Shown here one piece after another: positions 6,989-14,875 of a DNA stretch of 15,917 nucleotides. Positions within the stretch are counted from its first letter, which is position 1, and each line of letters opens with the position of its first letter. Below the pieces are notes generated by a model, which ran no database searches, was not told the origin of the DNA, and worked only from the letters and a program-made list of their open reading frames with translations. The translations under genes were made by a program, and so were the position numbers. The DNA is from SZUA-87 sp041687805 (lineage in GTDB: Bacteria; Actinomycetota; Acidimicrobiia; Acidimicrobiales; Aldehydirespiratoraceae), in contig JBDNJK010000054.1 of the NCBI GenBank assembly GCA_041687805.1, forward strand, positions 1 to 15,917, read 5' to 3'.

Positions 6989-7980
6989 CCGGAATGCCAG
7001 ATCACAGAAACATCATTGCCCTCGGCCGAGTACGCCGCTTGGCGCGACTCGCCGATGCCGACGGCATCTTCAAGATTCTCGCCATCGACCACCGTGATTC
7101 CTTGCGGGCCGTCGTGGCACCGTCCGACCCCTCAAGCGTCACGCCCCGGCAACTCTCGTCGATAAAGCTCGACGTACTTCGCGCTATGGCTGACCTCGCC
7201 TCCGGCGCCATGCTCGACCCTGTCTACGGGTTGTTGCCTGCTATTGCATCGGGTGGACTTCCGAGAGACACAGGTTTCATGACCGCCCTGGAGGCACAGG
7301 GATATCTGGGAGATCCTGAGTCGCGTGCCACGACGCTGCTCGACGGCTGGTCGGTGGAAAAGGCATCACGGGTAGGAGCCGATGCGGTCAAGTTGTTGAT
7401 CTTCTACCACCCCGACTCAGGCGACGCCGCGGCACGCCAGCGCGAGACCATCAGGTCTGTGGTGACCGAGTGCGCGTCGGCCGACATTCCGCTGTTCCTC
7501 GAGCCGATGCTTTACAACGTGGCCACAGGTCGCGACCCATCAACTGATCGCCGCTCCCTTGTCGTGGATACTGCACGTCAACTGTCTCCTCTGGGAGCAG
7601 ACATCATGAAGATGCAGTTTCCCCTGGCCGACACAGCCTTGGCTGATCAGGCGCAACTCGATGATGCCTGCGCCGAACTTGACGAATCACTCAGTCAACC
7701 GTGGGCGGTTCTCTCCGGCGGCGATCCGATCGATCAGTTTGTTCGCCAAGTTGAATCCGCTGGTCGAAGTGGATGCAGCGGTTTCATGGCCGGTAGGGCC
7801 GTGTGGGGTGATTGTCTACCGGCATCCGGCGCCGCGAGAACCAGCGCACTTGCAACCACAGCCCGTTCGCGGTTCGAGAGGCTTTGCTTGGCGGCGACGC
7901 AATTTTGCCGTCCTGCGTTCCTCACCGGTGGCCAGGATCTCGCACCGCCATCGGACGACGCCTGGTATTCCGATTACTGA
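6985..7980 (+). CDS. LacD-family class I aldolase (tagatose-1,6-bisphosphate aldolase-like)
   Basis: This protein of about 331 residues resembles the LacD/YihT class I aldolases (about 290-330 residues), which cleave ketose phosphates to DHAP plus an aldehyde. Visible family features are FKILAIDHRDSLR (D35, R37, D38), VKLLIFYHP with K136, FLEPMLY, and ADIMKMQFP. In the last, K209 aligns with the Schiff-base lysine of LacD (K205). VLSGGDPIDQF and GFMAGRAVW follow. I choose ATG 6985, which overlaps the iolB2 stop as ATGA; ATG 6994 is possible, and an in-frame ATG at 6946 lies deep inside iolB2. As last gene of an inositol operon it probably acts as an IolJ equivalent on 6-phospho-5-dehydro-2-deoxygluconate or a stereoisomer. 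It is the operon's second, unrelated aldolase. Its last 7 bases overlap the convergent gene. Confidence 0.85.
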   Translation: MTGMPDHRNIIALGRVRRLARLADADGIFKILAIDHRDSLRAVVAPSDPSSVTPRQLSSIKLDVLRAMADLASGAMLDPVYGLLPAIASGGLPRDTGFMTALEAQGYLGDPESRATTLLDGWSVEKASRVGADAVKLLIFYHPDSGDAAARQRETIRSVVTECASADIPLFLEPMLYNVATGRDPSTDRRSLVVDTARQLSPLGADIMKMQFPLADTALADQAQLDDACAELDESLSQPWAVLSGGDPIDQFVRQVESAGRSGCSGFMAGRAVWGDCLPASGAARTSALATTARSRFERLCLAATQFCRPAFLTGGQDLAPPSDDAWYSDY

Positions 7981-8324
7981 TCGCCCTCATCGTCGAGTCC
8001 GCTCGCCTTGACCAGCGCCGAAGCCAATATTCCTGCTCGTTGGTAGACCAATTTCAAGGAATGCTCCGCGGCAACTTCGTGGGGCGGAATGGGCATGCGC
8101 CCGAGCGATCTGACCATGGCAGAGACGTCGGGTGAGGAGTGGACGTGGTCGATCCGTTCGGGAAGCGTGTCCGAATCACCCCAAAACTTCGACATATCAG
8201 TAGGTGACTGGCCCTTTTGACGTGACTTGCCCTTGCGCTTGCCACGTTTTTTGGAGCTGTGCCCGTGATGTTCAGAGTTTCTGTCTGATGCCGAATGATT
8301 TTCGTTGGCCGATGATGCGTTCAT
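7974..8324 (-). CDS. Small lysine-rich hypothetical protein coupled to the SNF2 ATPase
   Basis: I do not recognise this 116-residue protein. The first half is polar and low in complexity, with several His/Ser residues and then a dense basic patch (KKRGKRKGKSRQKGQ) near residues 25-39. The second half is more ordered and ends in a likely amphipathic helix pair (PPHEVAAEHSLKLVYQRAGILASAL) and an acidic tail DDEGD. There is no signal peptide or membrane segment. Its ATG overlaps the SNF2 stop by 4 bases (ATGA), so it is probably made together with that ATPase. A nucleic-acid-binding accessory role is possible from charge and context only. Its TAA end overlaps the 3' end of the convergent LacD-type aldolase gene. 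Confidence 0.7.
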   Translation of the reverse strand: MNASSANENHSASDRNSEHHGHSSKKRGKRKGKSRQKGQSPTDMSKFWGDSDTLPERIDHVHSSPDVSAMVRSLGRMPIPPHEVAAEHSLKLVYQRAGILASALVKASGLDDEGDQ

Positions 8325-11300
8325 GCCGGTGCTACCTCTCCATCGATCGACTCGAGGTCGAGTAGGCCACCCTCGTCGATGCCGAACACTTGACGTAGCT
8401 GATCCGCATCCAGATCTCCGATCGAACTCGACTTGGGCAGCGTGACATCGGCGATGTGCCGCTTACCGGACACCACCTCTTCGACTCGTTCGTCAACCGT
8501 GCCCGGGCATACCAAACGATGACATATCACCGTGTTGGTTTGGCCGATTCTCCACACGCGATCTCGTGCTTGATCTTCGACCGCGGGATTCCACCAACGA
8601 TCGTAGAGAACGACGTGGTTGGCCGCAGTGAGGTTGAGGCCGGTCCCACCGGCCTTGAGCGACAGGACCATCGCTCCGGCACCTTCCATCGCTTGAAAGT
8701 CGTCGACCATTCGATCTCTTGCGCCACGGGACAGTCCACCGTGATAGCACGACACTGGGACACCGTGTCGATCTGACAGATACTCGGCCAGCTTCACCCC
8801 CCACGTGGCAAAATGTGTGAACACGAGCAGTTTCTCACCCGAGGCGTAGACGTTCTCGACGATCTCGTTGAGTCGCGCCAATTTGCCGGAACGACCTTCG
8901 AGGGGCTTGTCGTCGTCCTGGTAGTTGACGGGATGATTGCAAATCTGCTTCAAGGCCGTGATCGCCGCGAGCACCGCTCCCTTGCGTTCAGGGGTTCCGG
9001 GATCCTTGGTCTGCGCGTCGACAACGAGCGTGTCGACCACGGCCTGGTAGAGACCGATCTGCTCCGTGGTCATGGCACATTGATCAAGTTCGTCGATTCG
9101 GTCTGGGAGCTCGGCCGCAATCATCGGCTCCGACTTGGTGCGTCGATAGACGAGAAGGCCGTTGAGAGCACGGAGCGCATCTTCACCATCGGATTTGCGC
9201 TTGTTGTCTGGTGTGAGCTGTGAGATGAATGCTGACCTATCACCGAGTAGGCCGGGGTTGGCCCAGTTCATGATGGCCCAGAGGTCACCCAGGCCATTCT
9301 CAATCGGTGTTCCAGTCAGGGCAACGCGGGTACGTGCGCCGATGCGTTGCAGTTGGCGTGACGTATCCGCGGCCGGATTCTTGATGGCCTGAGCTTCATC
9401 AAGAACCACCTTCCACCAGTCGATGTCGGCGATCTCCTCGATGTCTCGCACTGCTGTTCCATAGGTAGTGATGACAAGATCGGCCTCCGCCACAGACCTT
9501 CTCAGTTCGGCGTCGTGTCGACGGCTCGCGCCATGGTGAACAAGCACCTTGAGGCCCGGAACGAATCGACGGGCTTCGGTGGCCCAGTTGCCGACGACGG
9601 CCGGTGGCGCGATGACCAATGATGGCGTGCCGCTCTCGGCTGTCAACAAGTTGGCAAGAAGAGTCGGGGTCTTGCCCAGCCCCATGTCGAGCGCCAAGCA
9701 GCCGCCAAGGCCAGCGCCATCGAGAAAGTCGAGCCAGGCAAGCGCATCGGCTTGGTATGTCCGAAGTTCACCTTCGAATCCCGGCGGACGAGTGGGTGGG
9801 TTCTCGGGAAGTGCCTCCACGCTGCGGAGTAGGTCCGCGGCCCAGCCGTCACCCATGAGCGATATGCCACCGGAAAGCGGTGAGCCTTCCAGGCCGAGGG
9901 CATGACGAAGCATGTCGGCACCCGACAAACGGGTCTTGTCGGCGCGCTCAGCCAGAGCAGCCGCGGCCTCGACCAAGTCGGCCTTGTCGATCTCCACCCA
10001 CTTGCCCCGAGACTTGACGAGGGGTCGAGCTTCGGCGGCCAGTTTCGAAATTTCCGCAGCGGTCAACTCGACGTCATCGAAGACGGCCGACCACCTGACG
10101 TCGGCCAATTGCTGAGCTCCGACCACAGTGGATTGAGCGTCCTCTGCCGTGAGTCGAAGAGAAGGTGTCGCTTTCTTGCGCGAGAGTGCCGGAACCCGCA
10201 CGTCATACCCAGACGCCGACAAAATGTCGCCGGTGATGGTCATGAGTTGCCACGCCTCGTTTTGCGATAGGACAACTTCTCCACGTCGCCTACCGCCGAG
10301 ACGAAGCAATTCGGGGAAGAGTCGTTCCAGCCGGGTCAGTTGTCCACCGACCTCGGAGGATCTTGACTTCGATCCGGTGGTGACCGCCACCTCAACTGGC
10401 TCAAGCCCTCCTTCGGGGCCAGGGGCGTGGACTGCTACGTGCCACGCTTCAGATTCATCGGGCGGATCGAGTTGCACCACGAGTTGGCAACTGGCCGAAC
10501 CGGAAACAGTCGCTACCCACGACTGGAGCTTCCTCACGGTCTCCCCGGCAAGTGCGCGGGGCGCTAGGAAAGCCTGCCCGGCGAGATTGGACAGAACCGC
10601 CTCGCCCATGTCGGATTTGCTCAGAATCTCGGGTGGACTTGCCGTCGCGGCGATCTGCCCGGCCGCAGTCGAGACGATGGAATGGGTGAGATCTCCCAGG
10701 ACCGCAGCGGTGAACTTCTCTGGGTTCTGATCTCGGTTGTTGACCATCACTGCGCCTGGCACACACGAAACCAGTTCGTCGAACATCTTTGGATCGACGA
10801 GTGCCGGCAACCATCTGACGCGGCACTTGACTTGGCCGTCGGCATTCTCACGCCTACCCCGCTTGGACTGAATCACCTGGGGAATGACTCGTCCCTGAGC
10901 AACAAGATCCACCGCTATCGCCGCTGCCAGGCCCATCCACGTGGCGCTCAGACCGACCGTTTCGTCGTCACCGGTGGTTCCAAGCGCCACCAACCAACCA
11001 ATGGCCGACGAGAGGGGCGCCGACACTGTGTCGGCCCTGCCCAAGCCGGGGATCTTGAGCGTGCCATGTTCGTCCCACTCGATACCACCGCCGCCAAGAG
11101 CCTTAACATGTTCGAGGACGTCGGATTCCGGCCGTGGGCGCGCATTGAGACCGGCCGACCACGCAACGATTCGACCGTCGGTTCTGGAGAGCTGCAGTTG
11201 GGCTATCCCGGGGGCCACGGGCTTTTCGATGGCGGAGGTGCCGGGAACTGTGGTTGAGAGCTCCGACTCATCCGCGGGGCCGATCAGCGATGTAAGTACA

Positions 11301-11668
11301 TCGTCGATCTTGAAGCACTCATTGTCGAGGTCGGCGAGCACGACGCTGCGCACCGAGCCCTGTAAGTCGTGTCGAGCCGACTCGAGATGACGCTCAGCGA
11401 CATCGAGCAACCTCCAGAGTGAGGCCACCCACCGGTCGTGGTGCGCATCTAGATATTCAATTTGGTCTGTGGAAGCCCCGCCATCGATGTGGCTTTGAAC
11501 GACTAGGTCCAGCTCATCGGGTGTCGTGGGTGTCCATCTGGTCTCTGTGGCTACAGCCATCTCCTCAGCGTCGAGACGCATCACACGTCTGCCATGCAGA
11601 TTGGGTCGGGCGGTCACACCGACATGGCGGTGCGGCTGCTCAGCGCCGTTCATCACCGGAACGAACAC
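8321..11668 (-). CDS. SNF2-family DEAD/DEAH-box ATPase, HelZ-like (SWI2/SNF2 with DUF3670-type domain)
   Basis: This is a large (up to 1115-residue) superfamily-2 ATPase. About 640 N-terminal residues form the region typical of HelZ-type bacterial SNF2 proteins, including an SNF2-associated stretch near residue 557 (SRGKWVEIDKADL). The motor follows: GELRTYQADALAWL, Walker A D661-MGLGKT667, D757-E-A-Q760 (DEAQ rather than DEAH), TGTPIEN, then the second RecA domain with CYHGGLSR, LKAGGTGLNLT and motif VI ending RIGQ at 1040-1043. It is expected to use ATP to translocate on double-stranded DNA; its biological role is unclear. No SWIM zinc finger is seen. The start is uncertain: GTG 11668 opens the frame, but ATG 11653, 11581 and 11560 are in frame and none has a well-placed Shine-Dalgarno sequence. 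The Mycobacterium relative (HelZ) is about 1010 residues. Confidence 0.9.
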   Translation of the reverse strand: MFVPVMNGAEQPHRHVGVTARPNLHGRRVMRLDAEEMAVATETRWTPTTPDELDLVVQSHIDGGASTDQIEYLDAHHDRWVASLWRLLDVAERHLESARHDLQGSVRSVVLADLDNECFKIDDVLTSLIGPADESELSTTVPGTSAIEKPVAPGIAQLQLSRTDGRIVAWSAGLNARPRPESDVLEHVKALGGGGIEWDEHGTLKIPGLGRADTVSAPLSSAIGWLVALGTTGDDETVGLSATWMGLAAAIAVDLVAQGRVIPQVIQSKRGRRENADGQVKCRVRWLPALVDPKMFDELVSCVPGAVMVNNRDQNPEKFTAAVLGDLTHSIVSTAAGQIAATASPPEILSKSDMGEAVLSNLAGQAFLAPRALAGETVRKLQSWVATVSGSASCQLVVQLDPPDESEAWHVAVHAPGPEGGLEPVEVAVTTGSKSRSSEVGGQLTRLERLFPELLRLGGRRRGEVVLSQNEAWQLMTITGDILSASGYDVRVPALSRKKATPSLRLTAEDAQSTVVGAQQLADVRWSAVFDDVELTAAEISKLAAEARPLVKSRGKWVEIDKADLVEAAAALAERADKTRLSGADMLRHALGLEGSPLSGGISLMGDGWAADLLRSVEALPENPPTRPPGFEGELRTYQADALAWLDFLDGAGLGGCLALDMGLGKTPTLLANLLTAESGTPSLVIAPPAVVGNWATEARRFVPGLKVLVHHGASRRHDAELRRSVAEADLVITTYGTAVRDIEEIADIDWWKVVLDEAQAIKNPAADTSRQLQRIGARTRVALTGTPIENGLGDLWAIMNWANPGLLGDRSAFISQLTPDNKRKSDGEDALRALNGLLVYRRTKSEPMIAAELPDRIDELDQCAMTTEQIGLYQAVVDTLVVDAQTKDPGTPERKGAVLAAITALKQICNHPVNYQDDDKPLEGRSGKLARLNEIVENVYASGEKLLVFTHFATWGVKLAEYLSDRHGVPVSCYHGGLSRGARDRMVDDFQAMEGAGAMVLSLKAGGTGLNLTAANHVVLYDRWWNPAVEDQARDRVWRIGQTNTVICHRLVCPGTVDERVEEVVSGKRHIADVTLPKSSSIGDLDADQLRQVFGIDEGGLLDLESIDGEVAPA

Positions 11669-11714
11669 TGATGCAGGTCGGCTTGCTTGGCCTCACATGC
11701 CCCGAGGCACCGTT

Positions 11715-11720
11715 ACTGTA
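11715..11720 (-). promoter_or_regulatory. Possible -10 element for the SNF2 gene
   Basis: On the minus strand TACAGT fits the actinobacterial TANNNT -10 pattern. It lies between the tal stop (11727) and the SNF2 start (11668). No clear -35 is seen 16-18 bases upstream. If real, the SNF2 gene and its small partner would be transcribed separately from tkt-tal, with a leader of about 40 bases. Confidence 0.3.
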
Positions 11721-11726
11721 CCGCAA

Positions 11727-12824
11727 CTATGGCCAGGCGAAACCTTTGGCCTTCTCACCGAGAGCACCGATCAGTTCGTCGAAGCTCTTCGCAAACGACG
11801 CAACACCCTCAGACTCCAGCGTTCGCGTTACGTCGTTGATGTCGACGCCGACCGCTGCGAGCCTTGACATCACGCGGCGTGCCTCTTCGATATTTGCGTC
11901 GATCGTGCGTGCGACGGTGCCATGGTCCTCGAATGCTTCGAGCGTCTTGTCGGGCAATGTGTTGACGGTGTCGGGCCCGATGAGCGAGTCGACGTAGAGC
12001 GTGTCTGGGTATGCCGGGTTCTTTGTGGAGGTCGACGCCCACAACGGACGTTGACGGCGCGCTCCACGTGATGCGAGCGACTCCCACCTCGGACCGCTGA
12101 ATGTCTGCTGATATGCCTCGTACGCGAGTTGCCCGCTCGCGACTGCGGCCCGACCGCGAAGCTCGAGTGCCTCGGGTGTGCCTATGGCATCGAGTCGGCG
12201 GTCGATTTCGACATCGAGCCGGCTGATGAAGAACGACGCGACGCTCGACACCCTCGACAAGTCTCCATCGGCCGATTCGAGTCCGGAGATGTAGGCCTCC
12301 ATGACCTCGCCATATCGAACAAGAGAGAATATGAGTGTGACGTTGACACTGCGCTTCTCGGAAATCATCGTCTGGATCGGGGCCAAGCCCTCGGCCGTTG
12401 CAGGAATCTTGATGTAGACGTTTGGCTCGTCGATGGCCTCGTGAAGGTGGCGGGCTGCGGCTTCGGTGCCCGCAGAGTCGCGCGCCAACCCGGGATCTAC
12501 CTCGACAGACACGTAGCCGTCGACACCATCAGATTCGTCGTAGACCGGACGCAAGATGGCGAGCGCTGCCTGAATATCGGACGTGACGAGCTTCCAGTAG
12601 GAGGCCTCCACGTCGAGCCCGTCGGTGATGGCACGACGAAACTCATCGTCGTACTCGGCGGATCCCTGTATTGCCTTCTGAAAAATCGAAGGATTTGATG
12701 TGAGGCCTCGCACCCCACGGTGGACCCACTCATCGAGTTGGCCACCGGTGATCCAGCCGCGCCGGATGTTGTCTAGCCATGGGCTCTGGCCTTGATCTGA
12801 AAAGACACTGTGCAAGTTCGACAT
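11727..12824 (-). CDS. tal: Transaldolase
   Basis: Transaldolase moves a dihydroxyacetone unit between sedoheptulose 7-phosphate and glyceraldehyde 3-phosphate in the non-oxidative pentose phosphate pathway. The 365 residues fit the longer actinobacterial type (about 370). Family motifs are present in order: GLTSNPSIF, the Schiff-base lysine K139 in VYIKIPAT, SVNVTLIFS, SVASFFISRLD and RPLWASTSTKNP, followed by DTLYVDSLIGPDTVNTLPD. The ATG at 12824 is preceded by AACGGAG (bases 12831-12837 on the plus strand). Only 31 bases separate it from the tkt stop, so the pair is almost surely co-transcribed. The next gene in the same direction is the SNF2 ATPase, not zwf or opcA as in many actinobacteria. 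Confidence 0.96.
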   Translation of the reverse strand: MSNLHSVFSDQGQSPWLDNIRRGWITGGQLDEWVHRGVRGLTSNPSIFQKAIQGSAEYDDEFRRAITDGLDVEASYWKLVTSDIQAALAILRPVYDESDGVDGYVSVEVDPGLARDSAGTEAAARHLHEAIDEPNVYIKIPATAEGLAPIQTMISEKRSVNVTLIFSLVRYGEVMEAYISGLESADGDLSRVSSVASFFISRLDVEIDRRLDAIGTPEALELRGRAAVASGQLAYEAYQQTFSGPRWESLASRGARRQRPLWASTSTKNPAYPDTLYVDSLIGPDTVNTLPDKTLEAFEDHGTVARTIDANIEEARRVMSRLAAVGVDINDVTRTLESEGVASFAKSFDELIGALGEKAKGFAWP

Positions 12825-12855
12825 TCGGTTCTCCGTTGAACGTTACGGGAGGTAC

Positions 12856-14814
12856 TCAGACTGATTTATTGAGGATTTCCACGGCTCGGCGAGCAACATT
12901 CTCAGCACTCATGCCGAGTTCTGTCATGACTTTCGATCCGGGGGCCGAGGCACCAAATCGATCGATCGAAACGACATCATCGACCCACTTGTGCCAGCCC
13001 ATTGACACGCCGGCTTCCACAGCCAACGAGGGCAGATCCCTTCGCAATACAGATTCTTGGTATTCAGTGGTCATTATTTCGAACTGCTCCCAACAAGGGA
13101 ACGAAACCACCCGGGCAATGATTCCCGAGTCAGCCAGAAGCTCGGCTGCTTGCACACACAGCGACACCTCGCTTCCGGTTCCGACCAGCGTGATGGTCGC
13201 ATCGGTCGGCTCTCTGAGCACGTAGGCACCGGAGAACACGCCGTCGACGGAGGTGCCTTCAAGCACAGGCACGTTTTGTCGAGTGAGAATTAGCGCTGCC
13301 GGCCCCGATCCCTCTAGTGCGACTCTCCACGACGCGACGACCTCGTTGGCATCGGCCGGTCGAATCACTCGCAAGTTTGGGATGGCTCGAAGCGCGGCGA
13401 TTTGTTCGACTGGCTGATGGGTCGGGCCATCTTCACCCACACCAACCGAATCGTGGCTCCACACGAAGATGGTGTGGGCGTTCGACATTGCTGCGACACG
13501 CACAGCGCCTCGCATGTAGTCGGAGAATACAAGGAATGTGCCGACCACCGGAATCGCCCCACCATGCAACGCCATGCCGTTGGCGACTGCACCCATTCCG
13601 TGCTCTCTCACTCCGAAATAGATTTGTCTGCCGCTGCGATCTTCGGGCGAAAAGACGCCAGCGCCCTTGATTACCGTGCCGGTGTTGCCGGTGAGATCCG
13701 CACCACCTCCGGTGAGTCCGGGCACCACATCTATGAGCGATTGGAGGACTGCGTTGGATGCCTTCCTCGTGGCGACGGAGTCGCCCGGCTCCCAGGTAGG
13801 CAGCACGTCTGTCCACCCGGCGATGCCACGCCCACCGAGACACGCATCGAGTTGCGAACGATCTCCGGAGTAACCGTCGAGACGTTCTTGCCACGACTGC
13901 CGCATATTTCGGCCGCGGATTCCAGCCGCTCGATACATCTCCAAAGCATCTTCATCGACGTAGAACGTCTCGTTGGCGGGGAGGCCCATCTTTGTCTTTG
14001 TCGCGGCAATTTCCTCGTCGAAAATTGCGTATCCGTGGGCCCCGGATGTGTCATGGGACTCTGGCGCCGGCGTTCCAATGTGGGTTCGCACAACAACGAG
14101 AGATGGCTTGTCGGTGACGGCCATTGCCCGTCGAATACCGCGTTCGAGTTCATCAAGGTCGTCGCCAGCCTCACCCAACTCTTCGACATGCCACCCATAG
14201 GCACGAAAACGCTCCGGGGCGTTGTCAGACAGCGCGAGCTCGGTTGGACCATCGATGGTGATGTGGTTGTCGTCGTAGCACAACACGATGCGGCCGAGGC
14301 CCAGATGACCAGCGAGAGAGGCAGCTTCGTGGCTGACGCCCTCTGACAGATCTCCGTCGCCGCAGGTGGCGAAGACGTGATGATCAAAAATCTCTGCGCC
14401 GAACCGGGCCCGAAGTTGTTCCTCGGCCATGGCCATACCAACCATGTTTCCGATTCCCTGCCCCAACGGCCCGGTGGTGGCTTCCACTCCTGCCGTGTGA
14501 CCGACTTCCGGATGCCCGGGGGTAGCGGAATCCCACTGGCGGAAATCGCGAAGGTCGTCGATGTTCAGACCGAAACCAGCCATGTAGAGCAGGGCGTATT
14601 GCAGGATCGATGCGTGGCCTCCCGACAAAAGAAATCGGTCCCGGTCAGGCCATGCCGGGAACTTTGCGTCGTAGTTCATCACTCGTGTGAACAGGACATG
14701 GGCCAGGGGGGCAAGCGCCATGGCGGTGCCTTGATGCCCCGATTTTGCGGCGTTGGGACCATCCATGGCGATACCGCGAATCATGTTGACGGCGCGCTGG
14801 TCGAGATCGGTCAT
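12856..14814 (-). CDS. tkt: Transketolase
   Basis: Transketolase transfers two-carbon ketol units between pentose phosphate pathway sugars using thiamine diphosphate and Mg2+. The 652-residue length is normal (E. coli about 663). Landmarks are SGHQGTAMALAP near residue 26, SGGHASILQYALLYM, TGPLGQGIGNMVGMAMAE, and the ThDP motif G152-D-G-D-L-S-E-G. Further on come DNHITIDG, the cofactor-activating glutamate E404 in FGVREHGMG, and HDSVGVGEDGPTHQPVEQ. The start ATG 14814 has GGAGG (plus-strand 14819-14823) four bases away. It heads the minus-strand transcript, divergent from the tetR gene, which might regulate it. Confidence 0.97.
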   Translation of the reverse strand: MTDLDQRAVNMIRGIAMDGPNAAKSGHQGTAMALAPLAHVLFTRVMNYDAKFPAWPDRDRFLLSGGHASILQYALLYMAGFGLNIDDLRDFRQWDSATPGHPEVGHTAGVEATTGPLGQGIGNMVGMAMAEEQLRARFGAEIFDHHVFATCGDGDLSEGVSHEAASLAGHLGLGRIVLCYDDNHITIDGPTELALSDNAPERFRAYGWHVEELGEAGDDLDELERGIRRAMAVTDKPSLVVVRTHIGTPAPESHDTSGAHGYAIFDEEIAATKTKMGLPANETFYVDEDALEMYRAAGIRGRNMRQSWQERLDGYSGDRSQLDACLGGRGIAGWTDVLPTWEPGDSVATRKASNAVLQSLIDVVPGLTGGGADLTGNTGTVIKGAGVFSPEDRSGRQIYFGVREHGMGAVANGMALHGGAIPVVGTFLVFSDYMRGAVRVAAMSNAHTIFVWSHDSVGVGEDGPTHQPVEQIAALRAIPNLRVIRPADANEVVASWRVALEGSGPAALILTRQNVPVLEGTSVDGVFSGAYVLREPTDATITLVGTGSEVSLCVQAAELLADSGIIARVVSFPCWEQFEIMTTEYQESVLRRDLPSLAVEAGVSMGWHKWVDDVVSIDRFGASAPGSKVMTELGMSAENVARRAVEILNKSV

Positions 14815-14841
14815 CGGTCCTCCGTGTCGATATCGAAAGTG

Positions 14842-14847
14842 ACCCTA
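14842..14847 (-). promoter_or_regulatory. Possible -10 element for tkt
   Basis: In the 61-base divergent gap the minus strand reads TAGGGT, a TANNNT -10 candidate about 27 bases before the tkt ATG. This leaves room for a short leader carrying the GGAGG ribosome binding site. No convincing -35 is visible. The call rests on pattern and position only. Confidence 0.3.
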
Positions 14848-14863
14848 TCTCCACACGTCACAC

Positions 14864-14869
14864 TACGAT
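14864..14869 (+). promoter_or_regulatory. Probable -10 element giving a leaderless tetR transcript
   Basis: TACGAT matches TANNNT and ends six bases before the GTG start at 14876. A transcription start at the usual distance would fall on or beside that GTG, leaving no room for a ribosome binding site. Leaderless mRNAs of this form are common in actinobacteria. GTGACC at 14839-14844 is a weak -35 candidate with a 19-base spacer. Confidence 0.45.
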
Positions 14870-14875
14870 GCGACG

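Noticed and set aside
7974..11668. SNF2 plus small protein as an anti-phage defence system
   Set aside because: No methyltransferase, nuclease, phospholipase-D-like or other known defence partner is adjacent; the neighbours are housekeeping metabolic genes.
11690..11708. GCCTC/GAGGC hairpin between tal and SNF2 as a terminator
   Set aside because: Only a 5-bp stem with a 9-base loop and no T-run; it could easily occur by chance.
13402..14346. 314-codon open frame on the plus strand inside tkt
   Set aside because: The minus-strand transketolase is unmistakable here, and the plus-strand translation shows no family features.
14851..14863. Possible TetR operator palindrome around CACACGTCACAC
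   Set aside because: Only the central ACGT is symmetric; the flanks do not pair, so it is not a convincing operator.
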